Source: Rhizobium sp. CC-YZS058 (GTDB taxonomy: Bacteria > Pseudomonadota > Alphaproteobacteria > Rhizobiales > Rhizobiaceae). From it: a stretch of 64,000 nucleotides of DNA. The translations under genes were made by a program, and so were the position numbers. Positions 1 to 10,272 of the stretch are shown piece by piece. The notes under the pieces were generated by a model. The model was not told the DNA's origin. It saw only the letters and a program-made list of their open reading frames with translations, and made no database searches. The stretch is from positions 4,019,501 to 4,083,500 of the forward strand of contig NZ_JAYESJ010000001.1 of the NCBI RefSeq assembly GCF_034720595.1, given 5' to 3'. Position 1 is the first letter of the stretch. Every line of letters starts with the position of its first letter.

Positions 1-181
1 TGGCCTTCTCTTCCGCAAGGCGCAGAGCCACCTCTTCCGGCGAGGCTCCTGCACTGACCAGACCCTCCTCGATCGCCCGCTCATCGATCGACGCAGCTTG
101 CCAGGAAAATGCGACGCCGGCGTTCTCCAGCAGGCTGCGACGGAACGGACTGGCAGAAGCGAGTATAAGAGGTGGGGTCAT
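1..181 (-). CDS. maf: Maf-like nucleotide pyrophosphatase (3' end outside window)
   Basis: The first 60 codons of a minus-strand gene that runs off the left edge. The N-terminus reads [19 protein letters not shown], the Maf signature (LASxSPxRxxLL) that forms the nucleotide-binding end of this family. It continues with a typical [11 protein letters not shown] stretch. Maf proteins hydrolyse non-canonical or modified nucleoside triphosphates to monophosphates and were first linked to septum inhibition. It lies 51 bases downstream of ppsR on the same strand, the usual rhizobial pairing. Function comes from the family signature; the C-terminal half cannot be checked here. Confidence 0.9.
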   Translation of the reverse strand, partial: MTPPLILASASPFRRSLLENAGVAFSWQAASIDERAIEEGLVSAGASPEEVALRLAEEKA

Positions 182-232
182 GGGGATCCACGTTCATCGC
201 ACGAAGGTCGCGGCTTTTGATGCCGCCGGGAT

Positions 233-1054
233 TTATCGCAGCCGCGGCCTGAGGGCAACGATGGCTGCTGCCGTCTCTTCGATCGAGCGCCGGGTGACAT
301 CGATGATCGGCCAGTTGTTCCGGGCGCAAAGGGACCGAGCATATTTCAGTTCCTCCGCGATCGACGCGCGATCTGTATAATCGGAGCCATGAAATCCCTT
401 GGTCTGGCCCAAGACCCGGTTCTGTCGAACCTGCGATATCCGGTCGGCCGTTGCGATAAGACAGACGACGAGCGGCTTGGTCGCTTCGAGAAGTCGCTCG
501 GGCAACGGCACGCCGGGGACGATCGGAATATTGGCGGTGCGGATGCCCCGGTTGGCGAGATAGATGCTTGTCGGTGTCTTTGAGGTGCGGCTGATGCCGA
601 TCAGGACGACATCCGCATCATTGAAGTCCGCAGGCAATTGTCCGTCATCATGATCCATGGTGAAGTTCAGCGCATCGATCCGGGCAAAATAATCTGCGTC
701 CATCACGTGCTGCGCCCCCGACCGGCGACGAGAGGCCATTCCGAGATAGGACTGGAAGAGATCGATGATCGGATCGAGGACCGAGACGGACGGCACGCCG
801 ATCCGCTTGCATTCCTCACTGACCAAATCTGCAAGCTCCCGATCGACGATGGTGAAGAGAACGATGCCGGGCGCCGCGTCGATGGCGGAGATGACCTGCA
901 GCAGCTGTTTGCGGTTCCTGATCAACGGATAGACGTGCTCCAGCGCATGATAGGACTGGAATTGCGCAGCTGCGGCCCGGCCGGCCGCGATCAAGGTTTC
1001 CCCCGTCGAGTCCGAAATAAGATGCAGATGGAAGTAGTTTTTGTGGCTGTCCAC
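233..1054 (-). CDS. ppsR: Pyruvate, phosphate dikinase / PEP synthase regulatory protein (DUF299)
   Basis: A 273-residue protein, the usual length of the bifunctional kinase/pyrophosphorylase that switches pyruvate phosphate dikinase or PEP synthase on and off by reversible threonine phosphorylation. The start [12 protein letters not shown] (about residues 9-20) and the P-loop-like GISRTSKTP (153-161) are the two family signatures. The start is a GTG preceded by GGGAAG; no ATG lies between it and the upstream in-frame stop. It is divergent from hemE across the candidate origin region. Dikinase itself is not in the window, so its target here is inferred. Confidence 0.93.
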   Translation of the reverse strand: MDSHKNYFHLHLISDSTGETLIAAGRAAAAQFQSYHALEHVYPLIRNRKQLLQVISAIDAAPGIVLFTIVDRELADLVSEECKRIGVPSVSVLDPIIDLFQSYLGMASRRRSGAQHVMDADYFARIDALNFTMDHDDGQLPADFNDADVVLIGISRTSKTPTSIYLANRGIRTANIPIVPGVPLPERLLEATKPLVVCLIATADRISQVRQNRVLGQTKGFHGSDYTDRASIAEELKYARSLCARNNWPIIDVTRRSIEETAAAIVALRPRLR

Positions 1055-1459
1055 GATGTTCTTCCCGGCCTGTTGACGGCGGTGGATGAGCGGACCCTAC
1101 GGGCGGGGGCCAGACAGGCGCAAGGGGAAAACCGCCGAGTTGTTCACAAGTGACGGACAGCTTCGTTTCGCGTCATGGCTCTTGTGGAGAAGACTCGCGA
1201 CGTGACAGATTGCCGCTCGCAATCCCCAGCCTGTCCACAGGCTCGACGACGACAGGTTATGCGCTACATACCTGATTCAAAACCTGAAATTTCTATGTCC
1301 CCGCGTTCTTCGCAAGGGAACCGGTTTCCTTACATGAAGGATAGGGGGAACACAGGGGTTGGGGATGTCATGGGTACAGGCTTTAATCCTTGATAGTCAC
1401 CGACTCTAAGAAATAGAAACTCTTTCAGATTCAGATTTGTTTTAAGAAGGACGCTGTGT
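1055..1459. other. Candidate chromosomal replication origin (hemE-proximal gap)
   Basis: A 405-base non-coding gap between the divergent ppsR and hemE. In Caulobacter the origin sits beside hemE, and rhizobial chromosome origins have been placed there too. Seen here are degenerate DnaA-box-like 9-mers: TTGTTCACA at 1140-1148, TTCTCCACA on the minus strand at 1183-1191, and CTGTCCACA at 1231-1239. There are also four GANTC (CcrM) sites, at 1192, 1274, 1402 and 1428. AT-rich patches lie at about 1270-1295 and 1405-1446. No perfect TTATCCACA box was found, so the call rests on synteny plus weak boxes. The gap must also hold the ppsR and hemE promoters. Confidence 0.55.
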
Positions 1460-2491
1460 GTGAGTGCTCAGAGGCGGAAACTGATGCGGGTTCTCGAAGG
1501 GGAGACGGTGTCGCCGCCACCGATCTGGCTGATGCGCCAGGCCGGCCGTTATCTGCCGGAATATCGCGCCACACGCGCTGAAGCAGGATCCTTTCTCGAT
1601 CTCTGCTACTCGCCCTCCTTCGCAACCGAAGTGACGCTGCAGCCGATCCGTCGCTATGGCTTCGATGCCGCCATCCTCTTCTCGGACATCCTGGTCATTC
1701 CTGATGCGCTCGACCGGAACGTGCGTTTTGAAGAAGGGCATGGTCCCCGGCTTGAGCCCATCGATGCGATCGGGATTGCTGCACTCGATCCAGAACCGGT
1801 CGCAGAGCGCCTCACGAAGGTCATAGAGGCGGTAGCGAGCATTCGGGCGGCCCTGCCGCAGGAAACCGCCTTGATCGGCTTCTGTGGGGCGCCCTGGACG
1901 GTTGCGACATACATGATCGCCGGGCACGGTACGCCGGATCAGGCCCCTGCCCGCCTTTTCGCCTATCGCGAGCCGCAAGCCTTCCAGCGCTTGATCGATC
2001 TACTGGCCGATCTGTCCGCCGAGTATCTGGTGGCGCAGATCGATGCAGGCGCCGAGGTGGTGCAGATCTTCGACTCCTGGGCCGGGGTACTGGGAGAGAA
2101 TGAGTTCGAGCGCTATGCGGCTCGCCCCGTTCGCCGGATCGTCGACAGTGTTCGCTCGCAACGTCCCCAGGCCAAGGTGATCGCCTTTGCAAAAGGCGCT
2201 GGCCTGCTGCTGAAGACCTATCGTCAGGCCACGAATGCCGATGCGATCGGTCTCGATTGGACCGTTCCGCTAAGCGTCGCCCGCGAGCTCCAGAAGGACG
2301 GACCGGTTCAAGGCAATCTCGACCCCTTGCGCGTGGTGGCTGGTGGCGAGGCTCTGGATGAGGGCATTGATGCGATCCTCGAAGCGCTTGGCCAGGGGCC
2401 GTTGATCTTCAATCTCGGCCATGGGATCACGCCCCAGGCCAAGCCCGAGCACGTCTCTCAGCTCGTGGCACGGGTCAGAGGGGCACGATGA
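1460..2491 (+). CDS. hemE: Uroporphyrinogen decarboxylase
   Basis: A 343-residue enzyme that removes the four acetate carboxyls of uroporphyrinogen III to give coproporphyrinogen III in heme synthesis. The substrate-pocket signature [12 protein letters not shown] lies at residues 25-36 and GFCGAPWT follows further on, both diagnostic. Length fits the family. The start is a GTG nine bases after AAGAAGG. It overlaps hemJ by four bases (ATGA), so the two heme genes are translationally coupled. It also marks the candidate origin upstream. Confidence 0.97.
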   Translation: MSAQRRKLMRVLEGETVSPPPIWLMRQAGRYLPEYRATRAEAGSFLDLCYSPSFATEVTLQPIRRYGFDAAILFSDILVIPDALDRNVRFEEGHGPRLEPIDAIGIAALDPEPVAERLTKVIEAVASIRAALPQETALIGFCGAPWTVATYMIAGHGTPDQAPARLFAYREPQAFQRLIDLLADLSAEYLVAQIDAGAEVVQIFDSWAGVLGENEFERYAARPVRRIVDSVRSQRPQAKVIAFAKGAGLLLKTYRQATNADAIGLDWTVPLSVARELQKDGPVQGNLDPLRVVAGGEALDEGIDAILEALGQGPLIFNLGHGITPQAKPEHVSQLVARVRGAR

Positions 2492-3045
2492 GTGACCATC
2501 CACAGGGGACCGAACGACAGACGGATCAGCGCGTCGGACGTCGCGCCCACCGGAAGGCACTCGCCGCGATCGTCCTGTTCGTCGGCTTCATCGCCTGTGT
2601 CACGGTGTTCGAACCGTCGGATCTCTATCTCTGGATGAAGGCGTTCCACATCGTGGCCGTCATCTCATGGATGGCGGGGCTCCTCTACCTGCCACGCCTT
2701 TTCATCTACCATACCGATGCAGCCCCCGGCTCTGCCCAGTCGGAAACCTTCAAGGTCATGGAACAGCGTCTGCTCACCGTCATCATGGCGCCTGCGATGA
2801 TGATCACATGGGTGCTCGGGCTTTATCTCGCCTGGACGGTCTATGGTTTTCAAGGTGGCTGGCTGCATGCCAAGCTTGCCCTTGTCGCTATTTTGACCGG
2901 TGTTCATATGCACTATTCAGCAGCGGCGCGGCGGTTCAGGGACGATGGTCCGCGCCGTACAGCCCGCTACTGGCGCATGGTCAACGAGGTCCCGGCGCTG
3001 CTGATGATCGCGATCGTTATCCTGGTCGTCGTAAAGCCGTTCTGA
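2488..3045 (+). CDS. hemJ: Protoporphyrinogen IX oxidase HemJ
   Basis: A 185-residue inner-membrane protein with four to five hydrophobic segments. It matches the HemJ (UPF0093) family, which oxidises protoporphyrinogen IX in most alphaproteobacteria in place of HemG or HemY. Conserved features seen are His54 in [14 protein letters not shown] and Lys129 in LHAKLAL. The four-base overlap with hemE fixes the start and supports a heme role. The N-terminal 20 residues are hydrophilic and extend past the usual core. Confidence 0.92.
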   Translation: MSDHPQGTERQTDQRVGRRAHRKALAAIVLFVGFIACVTVFEPSDLYLWMKAFHIVAVISWMAGLLYLPRLFIYHTDAAPGSAQSETFKVMEQRLLTVIMAPAMMITWVLGLYLAWTVYGFQGGWLHAKLALVAILTGVHMHYSAAARRFRDDGPRRTARYWRMVNEVPALLMIAIVILVVVKPF

Positions 3046-3240
3046 TCACGACAACTGCACCTTCGGACAAATCTGCGCGATTTTTGCGGAGGCCCTTGCA
3101 GCTCACGGACGGAACCGCTATTTTCCCGCCATCCCGTCTTCAAGGCTCGTGTTCTCAGTTCAGAGCGGCGCTCCTCCTGCCGCTCCTTCAGACACTACGC
3201 CCACCCTTCCAGTTCTCCTTGCTAAAGTGTGACCCTCTTC

Positions 3241-4506
3241 ATGGCTGAAATGAAGCTTCAAGACCTCAAGAACAAATCCGCGACCGACCTTCTGGCTTTC
3301 GCCGAATCAGTTGAGGTCGAAAACGCCAGCGTCATGCGCAAGCAGGAACTGATGTTCGCGATCCTGAAGATGCTGGCCGCACAGGATGTGGAAATCATCG
3401 GTGAAGGCGTTGTCGAGCTTCTGCAGGATGGCTTTGGCTTCCTGCGCTCTGCCAACGCCAATTACCTCCCGGGCCCGGACGATATCTACATCTCGCCCTC
3501 GCAAATCCGCCGTTTCTCGCTGAAAACAGGCGATACCGTGGAAGGGCCGATCCGTGGGCCCAAGGAAGGCGAACGCTATTTCGCACTGCTCAAGGTCAAC
3601 ACGATCAATTTCGAGGACCCAGAGAAGATCCGCCACAAGGTGCATTTCGACAATCTGACGCCGCTCTACCCCAATGAGCGGTTCAAGATGGAACTCGAAA
3701 TCCCGACCTCGAAAGATCTTTCGCCACGCGTGATGGACCTTGTTGCGCCGCTGGGCAAAGGCCAGCGTGGTCTGATCGTCGCGCCGCCGCGCACGGGTAA
3801 AACCGTTCTCCTCCAGAACATCGCCCATTCGATCACTGCCAACCATCCGGAATGCTACCTGATCGTTCTATTGATCGATGAGCGCCCGGAGGAAGTGACC
3901 GACATGCAGCGCTCGGTGAAGGGGGAGGTCGTGTCTTCCACCTTCGACGAGCCGGCCACCCGGCATGTGCAGGTGGCGGAGATGGTCATCGAGAAGGCGA
4001 AGCGCCTGGTCGAACACGGACGCGATGTCGTCATCCTGCTCGACTCGATCACGCGCCTCGGTCGTGCCTACAACACCGTGGTTCCGTCTTCGGGTAAGGT
4101 CCTGACCGGTGGTGTCGACGCCAACGCGCTGCAGCGGCCGAAGCGCTTTTTCGGTGCTGCGCGAAATATCGAAGAAGGCGGCTCGCTGACCATTATCGCC
4201 ACGGCGCTGATTGATACGGGTAGCCGTATGGATGAAGTCATCTTCGAAGAGTTCAAGGGCACCGGTAACTCGGAAATCGTGCTCGACCGCAAGGTGGCCG
4301 ACAAGCGCATCTTCCCGGCTATGGATATTCTCAAGTCCGGCACACGTAAGGAAGACCTGCTGGTTCCGCGCCAGGATCTCCAGAAGATTTTCGTGCTTCG
4401 CCGTATCCTTGCTCCGATGGGAACGACGGATGCGATCGAGTTCCTGATCGACAAGCTGAAGCAGACGAAAACGAACGGCGATTTCTTCGACTCCATGAAC
4501 ACCTGA
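3241..4506 (+). CDS. rho: Transcription termination factor Rho
   Basis: A 421-residue hexameric RNA helicase that ends transcription on unstructured, C-rich RNA. It has the N-terminal Rho_N helix bundle ([13 protein letters not shown]), then a cold-shock-like RNA-binding fold with GFGFLRS. The RecA-type ATPase has Walker A PPRTGKT (182-188) and a Walker B ending at Asp268. An in-frame GTG lies four codons upstream, but the start [10 protein letters not shown] is the usual rhizobial one and gives normal length. The 195 bases before it hold no other gene; a hairpin terminator follows. Confidence 0.98.
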   Translation: MAEMKLQDLKNKSATDLLAFAESVEVENASVMRKQELMFAILKMLAAQDVEIIGEGVVELLQDGFGFLRSANANYLPGPDDIYISPSQIRRFSLKTGDTVEGPIRGPKEGERYFALLKVNTINFEDPEKIRHKVHFDNLTPLYPNERFKMELEIPTSKDLSPRVMDLVAPLGKGQRGLIVAPPRTGKTVLLQNIAHSITANHPECYLIVLLIDERPEEVTDMQRSVKGEVVSSTFDEPATRHVQVAEMVIEKAKRLVEHGRDVVILLDSITRLGRAYNTVVPSSGKVLTGGVDANALQRPKRFFGAARNIEEGGSLTIIATALIDTGSRMDEVIFEEFKGTGNSEIVLDRKVADKRIFPAMDILKSGTRKEDLLVPRQDLQKIFVLRRILAPMGTTDAIEFLIDKLKQTKTNGDFFDSMNT

Positions 4507-4534
4507 TCGGACAAGCCTGGAATATCTCTGTGCG

Positions 4535-4560
4535 ATCCCCGGCTCTGCCCGGGGATTTTG
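4535..4560 (+). terminator. Rho-independent-type terminator after rho
   Basis: An eight-base perfect stem (ATCCCCGG with CCGGGGAT, arms 4535-4542 and 4549-4556) and a six-base loop, followed by a short T-rich run. It separates rho from mnmE. The T tract is weak, so some read-through is possible. Confidence 0.7.
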
Positions 4561-4582
4561 CGTTTGAGAGGGAGGAATGACG

Positions 4583-5896
4583 ATGAGCAACCGCGATACG
4601 ATCTTTGCACTATCAAGTGGCGGACTGCCCTCCGGCGTTGCGGTCATCCGGCTCAGCGGACGGCAAGCTTTCTCGATAGGAACAAGTCTCGTCAGGGATC
4701 TTCCACCACCTCGGCTGTCCAGCCTGAGAACGATTCGCACGCGAAACGGAGATATTCTCGATCAAGGCATTGTCATTCCGTTTCCTGGACCCGCATCCTT
4801 CACGGGCGAAGATTGCCTGGAACTGCATCTCCATGGTGGCCGTGCAACGGTAAAGGCAGTCTTGGACGAGCTCGCCTCCTTCCCGAGTGCCCGCCACGCA
4901 GACGCTGGGGAATTTTCACGCCGAGCATTCTTGAACGGTAAGCTTGACCTCGTTGAGATCGAAGGGCTGGCTGATCTGATCTCGGCAGAGACTGAAATGC
5001 AGCGGAGGCTTGCCAGCGAGCAGGCGCGCGGCATTCTTTCCAGTCTCTACACTGGCTGGGCTCAGCGCCTGACCCACGCTCGAGCAATGATCGAGGCTGA
5101 ACTCGACTTCGCAGATGAGGAAGATGTTCCCGGGTCGGTCAGTGCGGGGATCTGGGAGGATATGTCAGCTCTACAGATGGAGATCGATCACCATCTTGCT
5201 GCCGGGCACGCAGCAGAGATCATTCGCGACGGGCTACACGTTGTGATCATTGGCGCACCAAACGCAGGAAAGTCGAGCCTGCTGAATGCCTTGGCTCGGC
5301 GGGAAGCGGCGATCGTCACCTCAGTCCCAGGAACGACTCGGGACATCATTTCTGTAGACCTTTCCTTAGCCGGATTCCTGGTAAAACTTGTCGATACCGC
5401 AGGTCTTCGGGAAACAGACGATGTGGTCGAGCAAGAAGGAATAAGGCGTGCGAGAGAGGCTGCCCTTTCCGCCCATCTCATTCTCCTACTCTCAGAAACG
5501 TCCGACGGCTTCCAGCAGATCGAGGATGCATCTGCACCGATTGTGCGCGTGGCAACCAAGATTGATCAGCGACGTGATTCGTGGAATACGGATCCAACTG
5601 TGATTGGTCTCTCTACGATCACTGGACAGGGTATGGAAAACCTTGTAGCGCGCCTCGAAGACGCTCTTCCTTCTCTGTCTGGAATGGAATCATTCTCATT
5701 GCCATCGCGTGAAAGGCAAAGAGATCATCTTCGGCAAGTCAGCGACGCGATCAGAAGATCTCTCATTGCCCGTCAACTTGACCTGCAAGCAGAGCATCTT
5801 CGTCAAGCAGCCCATGCTATAGGTCGAATCACAGGCAAGGTTGATGTTGAGGATCTCCTCGATGTCATCTTCTCCGAGTTCTGCATCGGCAAATAG
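4583..5896 (+). CDS. mnmE: tRNA uridine-5-carboxymethylaminomethyl modification GTPase MnmE
   Basis: A 437-residue GTPase that with MnmG modifies the wobble uridine (U34) of certain tRNAs. The N-terminal formyl-THF-binding fold begins DTIFALSSGGLPSGVAVIR. The G domain has G1 GAPNAGKSS (224-232), TTRD, DTAG and TKID. The C-terminus ends in the catalytic CIGK motif (434-437). Two ATGs compete: the one at 4577 directly abuts GGAGGA, while the one at 4583 has a six-base spacer, so 4583 is preferred. It heads the mnmE-mnmG-rsmG-parA-parB series, and codon use here is visibly less GC-rich than later in the window. Confidence 0.97.
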   Translation: MSNRDTIFALSSGGLPSGVAVIRLSGRQAFSIGTSLVRDLPPPRLSSLRTIRTRNGDILDQGIVIPFPGPASFTGEDCLELHLHGGRATVKAVLDELASFPSARHADAGEFSRRAFLNGKLDLVEIEGLADLISAETEMQRRLASEQARGILSSLYTGWAQRLTHARAMIEAELDFADEEDVPGSVSAGIWEDMSALQMEIDHHLAAGHAAEIIRDGLHVVIIGAPNAGKSSLLNALARREAAIVTSVPGTTRDIISVDLSLAGFLVKLVDTAGLRETDDVVEQEGIRRAREAALSAHLILLLSETSDGFQQIEDASAPIVRVATKIDQRRDSWNTDPTVIGLSTITGQGMENLVARLEDALPSLSGMESFSLPSRERQRDHLRQVSDAIRRSLIARQLDLQAEHLRQAAHAIGRITGKVDVEDLLDVIFSEFCIGK

Positions 5897-5919
5897 CGCA
5901 ACGTAAGCGAGTCTTCGTA

Positions 5920-5935
5920 CGTTTCACGTGAAACA
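5920..5935. other. parS: parS centromere site 1
   Basis: CGTTTCACGTGAAACA matches the widely conserved chromosomal parS 16-mer TGTTTCACGTGAAACA at 15 of 16 positions, with an intact 14-base palindromic core. It lies in the gap between mnmE and mnmG, about 3.4 kb before parB. Confidence 0.93.
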
Positions 5936-5952
5936 ATTGAATCGGAATCGAA

Positions 5953-7833
5953 ATGATCAAGAGCTTCGATGTGATTGTCATTGGAGGCGGCCATGCTGGT
6001 ACGGAAGCTGCCGCGGCTGCGTGCCGCCTTGGCGCTGCAGTGGCCCTCATCACCCATCGGCGCGATACGATTGGCGTGATGTCCTGCAACCCTGCAATTG
6101 GTGGCTTGGGCAAGGGTCACCTTGTCCGCGAGGTTGATGCCTTCGACGGCCTCATGGGGCGCGTCGCCGATGCCGCCGGAATTCAGTTTCGGCTCCTGAA
6201 CAGACGGAAAGGTCCGGCAGTCAGGGGACCAAGGACTCAGGCGGACAGGAAGCTCTACCGGGAAGTCATGAGCGCGGAAATCGAGGCGCTTGCAAATCTG
6301 ACTGTCATCGAAGGCGATGTCACTGACTTGATCCGCGACGGCTCGGCAATACGCGGCGTCATCCTTGCGGATGAGCAGCATTACAAAGCCGCTGCAGTGG
6401 TGATCACGACAGGAACATTCCTCCGAGGCCTTATTCATATCGGTCAGGAGAAACGCCCAGCGGGTCGCGTTGGTGAGCCGCCCTCGATCGGCCTGTCTCA
6501 AACCTTTGCCAACCTCGGTGTCAAGCTTGGCCGGTTGAAGACTGGCACACCTGCTCGCCTGGACGGTCGGACCATTCGTTGGGACAGCATTGGACGCCAA
6601 GGCCCGGACGAAGAACCTGTGCCTTTCTCGTTCATGACCGATCACATCCTGAACCGTCAGATCGACTGCGGTGTTACACGAACAACGCCTGAAACACACA
6701 GGATCATCGAAGAGAACCTGGGGCAATCCGCCATGTACAGCGGCCAGATCGAAGGTGTTGGCCCACGATACTGCCCATCGATTGAAGACAAGATCGTCAA
6801 GTTCGGAGAGCGGGATGGTCACCAAATCTTTCTTGAGCCCGAAGGCTTGGACGACCACACAGTTTATCCAAACGGGATTTCGACCTCGCTGCCAGCCTCC
6901 ATTCAAGAGAAGTTCATACGCACCATCCCGGGGCTGGAAGCAGTCACAATCCTTCAACCGGGCTACGCCATCGAATACGATCATATTGATCCGCGGGAGC
7001 TCTCGCCAACACTCGCCCTGAAGAAAGTAAGTGGCTTATACCTGGCAGGGCAAATCAACGGTACAACCGGGTATGAGGAAGCCGCTGCCCAAGGACTTGT
7101 CGCGGGTCTGAATGCTGCGCTCTTCGCTGCAGCGCGTGCACCCTACGTGTTCTCGCGGACCGACTCCTACATCGGGGTCATGGTCGATGACCTCACATCT
7201 CGTGGTGTGGCTGAACCCTACCGCATGTTCACATCGCGCGCGGAGTACCGTCTATCACTTCGCGCAGACAATGCGGATATGCGGTTGACGCCGAAGGCCG
7301 ACGAACTCGGCTGTGTTGGCTTGGCGAGGCGCGAGCGCTTCTCGGCGTGGTCTGCGTCGTTCCATGAATGGAAAACCTTTTTGCAGTCTGTCTCTCTCAC
7401 ACCGAATGAAGCCTCTCACTACGGCCTGAACATCAACAAGGATGGGCAACGGCGGACAGCTTTTGACCTTCTTTCCTATTCCGAGGTCTCACTGGATCGC
7501 CTTTCGTCTATCTGGCCAGAGATCGTCGAGATACCGGTCAAGCTTCGCGAAGCGTTGGAAACCGAAGCCCAATACTCCGTATACATGGAACGACAATCCG
7601 CGGACATTGCTGTTGTCCGGCGGGAGGAAGAGCGATTGATTCCCGATAGCTTCGACTACTTGCTGCTCCCCGGACTCTCGAACGAGCTCAAGCAGAAACT
7701 GGGACGTGTGAGACCGCGAAATCTTGCTCAGCTACAGCAAGTTGACGGAATGACTCCTGCGGCAGCTCTGCTGATCCTCGGGCACATCAGGCGTGATGAT
7801 CCACGCCAGACGCCCGCGGAGTTGCGCGCATGA
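5953..7833 (+). CDS. mnmG: tRNA uridine-5-carboxymethylaminomethyl modification enzyme MnmG (GidA)
   Basis: A 626-residue FAD protein and partner of MnmE in wobble-uridine modification. The N-terminal dinucleotide fold [10 protein letters not shown] starts at residue 11. The SCNPAIGG motif (near residue 44) and the GTFLRG and GRLKTGTP motifs are all characteristic. Length is normal. It overlaps rsmG by four bases (ATGA), so translation is coupled. A parS site sits in the short leader upstream of its start. Confidence 0.98.
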   Translation: MIKSFDVIVIGGGHAGTEAAAAACRLGAAVALITHRRDTIGVMSCNPAIGGLGKGHLVREVDAFDGLMGRVADAAGIQFRLLNRRKGPAVRGPRTQADRKLYREVMSAEIEALANLTVIEGDVTDLIRDGSAIRGVILADEQHYKAAAVVITTGTFLRGLIHIGQEKRPAGRVGEPPSIGLSQTFANLGVKLGRLKTGTPARLDGRTIRWDSIGRQGPDEEPVPFSFMTDHILNRQIDCGVTRTTPETHRIIEENLGQSAMYSGQIEGVGPRYCPSIEDKIVKFGERDGHQIFLEPEGLDDHTVYPNGISTSLPASIQEKFIRTIPGLEAVTILQPGYAIEYDHIDPRELSPTLALKKVSGLYLAGQINGTTGYEEAAAQGLVAGLNAALFAAARAPYVFSRTDSYIGVMVDDLTSRGVAEPYRMFTSRAEYRLSLRADNADMRLTPKADELGCVGLARRERFSAWSASFHEWKTFLQSVSLTPNEASHYGLNINKDGQRRTAFDLLSYSEVSLDRLSSIWPEIVEIPVKLREALETEAQYSVYMERQSADIAVVRREEERLIPDSFDYLLLPGLSNELKQKLGRVRPRNLAQLQQVDGMTPAAALLILGHIRRDDPRQTPAELRA

Positions 7834-8483
7834 CGAGTCTCGACCTCCTTCCGCATGTTTCACGTGAAACCTATTCCCGCTTGGAGCAATTTGTCGCGTT
7901 GTTCCAGAAATGGGCACGGCACATCAATCTGGTGGCACCGTCCACTCTGTCACAGGTCTGGGATCGCCACGTTAAAGACAGTGCACAACTCTTTGCACTG
8001 AATCCGAGCCCTCTTCAGTGGCTGGACCTTGGAAGCGGCGGCGGTTTTCCAGGTGTGGTGACTGCCATCCTGCTTCGTGAAGTTGAAGGAGGATGGGTGC
8101 ATCTTGTCGAAAGCAATCACAAGAAGGCATCGTTCCTCCGAGTTGCCCTGCAGGAGACTGGGGCGAAAGGCAGTGTGCATTCGGTGCGAATCGAAGATGC
8201 TGATGAGGCCATCACTGACATTCAAGCCGTGTCTGCCCGGGCGCTTGCTAGCCTTCCATCTCTCCTGGAAATGATCGTGCCATGGGCGAACAGGAATACA
8301 GAGCTTGTCAGCTATCTCCATAAAGGGCGGGATTATGAATCCGAAATCGCTAACGCGCGTGGCAAGTTCCAATTCGATCTGGTAAAGCATCAAAGCAGGG
8401 TCGAGCCGGATTCGGTTGTTCTTGAGATTTCTCGCCTGACGCGGCGCCCTATTGCTGCAGGAGCTAGGCATGACGCGCGATAA
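7830..8483 (+). CDS. rsmG: 16S rRNA (guanine-527-N7) methyltransferase RsmG (GidB)
   Basis: A 217-residue Rossmann methyltransferase that methylates N7 of G527 in 16S rRNA; loss usually gives low-level streptomycin resistance. The SAM-binding motif [11 protein letters not shown] is at residues 65-75. Its early codons (HVSRET) are encoded by a parS site, so the DNA is dual-purpose. It overlaps mnmG by four bases and runs 14 bases into parA. The C-terminus reads into parA's RBS region, typical of this operon. Confidence 0.96.
   Translation: MTSLDLLPHVSRETYSRLEQFVALFQKWARHINLVAPSTLSQVWDRHVKDSAQLFALNPSPLQWLDLGSGGGFPGVVTAILLREVEGGWVHLVESNHKKASFLRVALQETGAKGSVHSVRIEDADEAITDIQAVSARALASLPSLLEMIVPWANRNTELVSYLHKGRDYESEIANARGKFQFDLVKHQSRVEPDSVVLEISRLTRRPIAAGARHDAR
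7856..7871. other. parS: parS centromere site 2, inside rsmG
   Basis: TGTTTCACGTGAAACC, 15 of 16 to the parS consensus with an intact 14-base palindrome. It lies within the first codons of rsmG and encodes part of HVSRET. Confidence 0.93.
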
Positions 8484-9264
8484 GAACCGCATCATCACCA
8501 TCGCGAACCAGAAAGGTGGCGTTGGAAAAACCACAACGGCCATCAATCTCGCAACGGCACTCGCAGCAATCGGCGAATCGGTTTTAATCATCGATCTTGA
8601 TCCTCAGGGGAATGCCAGCACCGGGCTAGGCATCAACCGTCGTGACCGACTTGTTTCCTCCTACGAGTTGATGATTGGAACCCACGGGATCGCGGAGACT
8701 GTCCTGAAGACCGCTGTTCCAAATCTTTCTATCGTCCCCTCAACGATGGATCTTCTTGGGCTGGAAATGGAAATTTCCAGCCATTCCGATCGTGTGTTTC
8801 GGCTCCGAAAGGCTGTGAACGCTCCGGACGCCTTGGCCTACGACTATATCCTCGTCGATTGCCCGCCGTCGTTTAATCTGTTGACGATGAATGCGATGGC
8901 GGCCGCGCATTCGGTGCTTGTCCCATTGCAGTGCGAGTTTTTTGCTCTGGAGGGGTTGAGTCAGTTGCTCGAAACTGTTGACCAGATCCGCCGGACCGTG
9001 AATCCCTCGCTGGATATTCAAGGAATCGTCCTTACGATGTTCGATTCCCGAAATAACCTGGCTCAACAGGTCGTGAGCGATGTCCGGACACATCTGGGAG
9101 ACAAGGTGTACCATACCTTGATCCCTCGCAATGTTCGCGTATCGGAAGCCCCTTCCTATGGTAAACCTGCTATTCTCTACGACTTGAAATGTGCAGGAAG
9201 CCAAGCCTACCTCCAGTTGGCGTCTGAAGTGATTCAAAGAGAACGGCAGCGCAAGGCAGCCTGA
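8470..9264 (+). CDS. parA: Chromosome partitioning ATPase ParA (Soj)
   Basis: A 264-residue deviant-Walker ATPase whose ATP-bound dimers coat the nucleoid and pull ParB-parS complexes apart. Motif KGGVGKTTT at 15-23 carries the signature lysine; Walker A' and the DCPPS motif follow. An in-frame TTG lies six codons upstream, but the ATG at 8470 follows GGAG at good spacing and gives the family start [17 protein letters not shown]. It overlaps rsmG by 14 bases and precedes parB by 34 bases. Confidence 0.98.
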   Translation: MTRDKNRIITIANQKGGVGKTTTAINLATALAAIGESVLIIDLDPQGNASTGLGINRRDRLVSSYELMIGTHGIAETVLKTAVPNLSIVPSTMDLLGLEMEISSHSDRVFRLRKAVNAPDALAYDYILVDCPPSFNLLTMNAMAAAHSVLVPLQCEFFALEGLSQLLETVDQIRRTVNPSLDIQGIVLTMFDSRNNLAQQVVSDVRTHLGDKVYHTLIPRNVRVSEAPSYGKPAILYDLKCAGSQAYLQLASEVIQRERQRKAA

Positions 9265-9298
9265 TCGATTCGGCTTTGTAACGATTGTGGATTGAGTG

Positions 9299-10189
9299 AT
9301 GAGTGAAGATCCGACACGCCGGCGGCTCGGCCGCGGTCTTGCAGCCTTGATCGGCGAAATGGACCAGCCAATTGGCAGGGAAAGCGAACCGACCAAGCCG
9401 GTTGCTGCCGACCGCAAGATACCGATCGAGTTCATCAGCCGTAATCCGCGCAATCCTCGCCGCACCTTTGATGAAGCAGAACTGCAGGATCTGGCAACGT
9501 CGATTCGACAGCATGGCATTGTCCAACCTGTTGTGGTTCGTCCGATGCCGGGCGATCGTTATGAGATCATCGCCGGTGAACGGCGTTGGCGGGCAGCGCA
9601 GCTCGCAGGGTTCTCGGAGATCCCGGTTATCCTCCGCGATGTTGACGACCGAACCGCGCTCGAAATTGCGATTGTCGAGAATGTCCAACGGTCCGATCTC
9701 AATCCGCTTGAAGAGGCGCTCGGCTATGATCAACTCATGGAAGAGCATGGTTACACACAGAATGATCTCGGCGATATTGTCGGCAAAAGCCGGAGCCATG
9801 TTGCGAACAGTCTCCGACTGCTAAAGCTTCCAGAGCCGGTGCGAGAGATGCTCTCCGCCGGCGCCCTGTCGGCTGGCCACGCGCGGGCTCTTATTCCGAC
9901 CTCCGACCCGACAACCTTGGCCCGTGCCGTCATCGCCAAGGGTCTGTCTGTGCGTGATACGGAAAAGCTGGCACAGAACGATATCCGCCTGCAGAATGCT
10001 CCGGACCAAGGGGCGAAGTCGCGGCCTGAAAAGGATGCGGACACGATCGCGCTGGAAAGATCCCTGACGGACAGCCTCGGCCTGGATGTTTCGGTCAGCC
10101 ATAAGGCGACTGGCGGACACCTCAAGATCAGCTACAAGACGCTCGACCAGCTCGAGGAAATCTGCCGCTTGCTCGAACGTCGGTCTTAG
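9299..10189 (+). CDS. parB: Chromosome partitioning protein ParB (Spo0J)
   Basis: A 296-residue CTP-dependent DNA clamp that loads at parS and spreads along flanking DNA. The N-terminal GRGLAALIG box is the ParA-stimulating peptide typical of Spo0J homologues. The CTPase motif GERRWRA is at 93-99, and a helix-turn-helix (NDLGDIVGKSRSHVANSLRLL) follows; the C-terminus is the dimerisation part. A GTG directly precedes the chosen ATG; the ATG gives MSEDPTRRRLGRG. It is convergent with holA. Confidence 0.98.
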   Translation: MSEDPTRRRLGRGLAALIGEMDQPIGRESEPTKPVAADRKIPIEFISRNPRNPRRTFDEAELQDLATSIRQHGIVQPVVVRPMPGDRYEIIAGERRWRAAQLAGFSEIPVILRDVDDRTALEIAIVENVQRSDLNPLEEALGYDQLMEEHGYTQNDLGDIVGKSRSHVANSLRLLKLPEPVREMLSAGALSAGHARALIPTSDPTTLARAVIAKGLSVRDTEKLAQNDIRLQNAPDQGAKSRPEKDADTIALERSLTDSLGLDVSVSHKATGGHLKISYKTLDQLEEICRLLERRS

Positions 10190-10272
10190 CGGCGCCTTTG
10201 CCCAATGGCTTGCGCGAGTGGGCCCGTCGGCCGGCGTAGCACACGGTCCTCTGGTGTCGGTGACCTGAAGTC

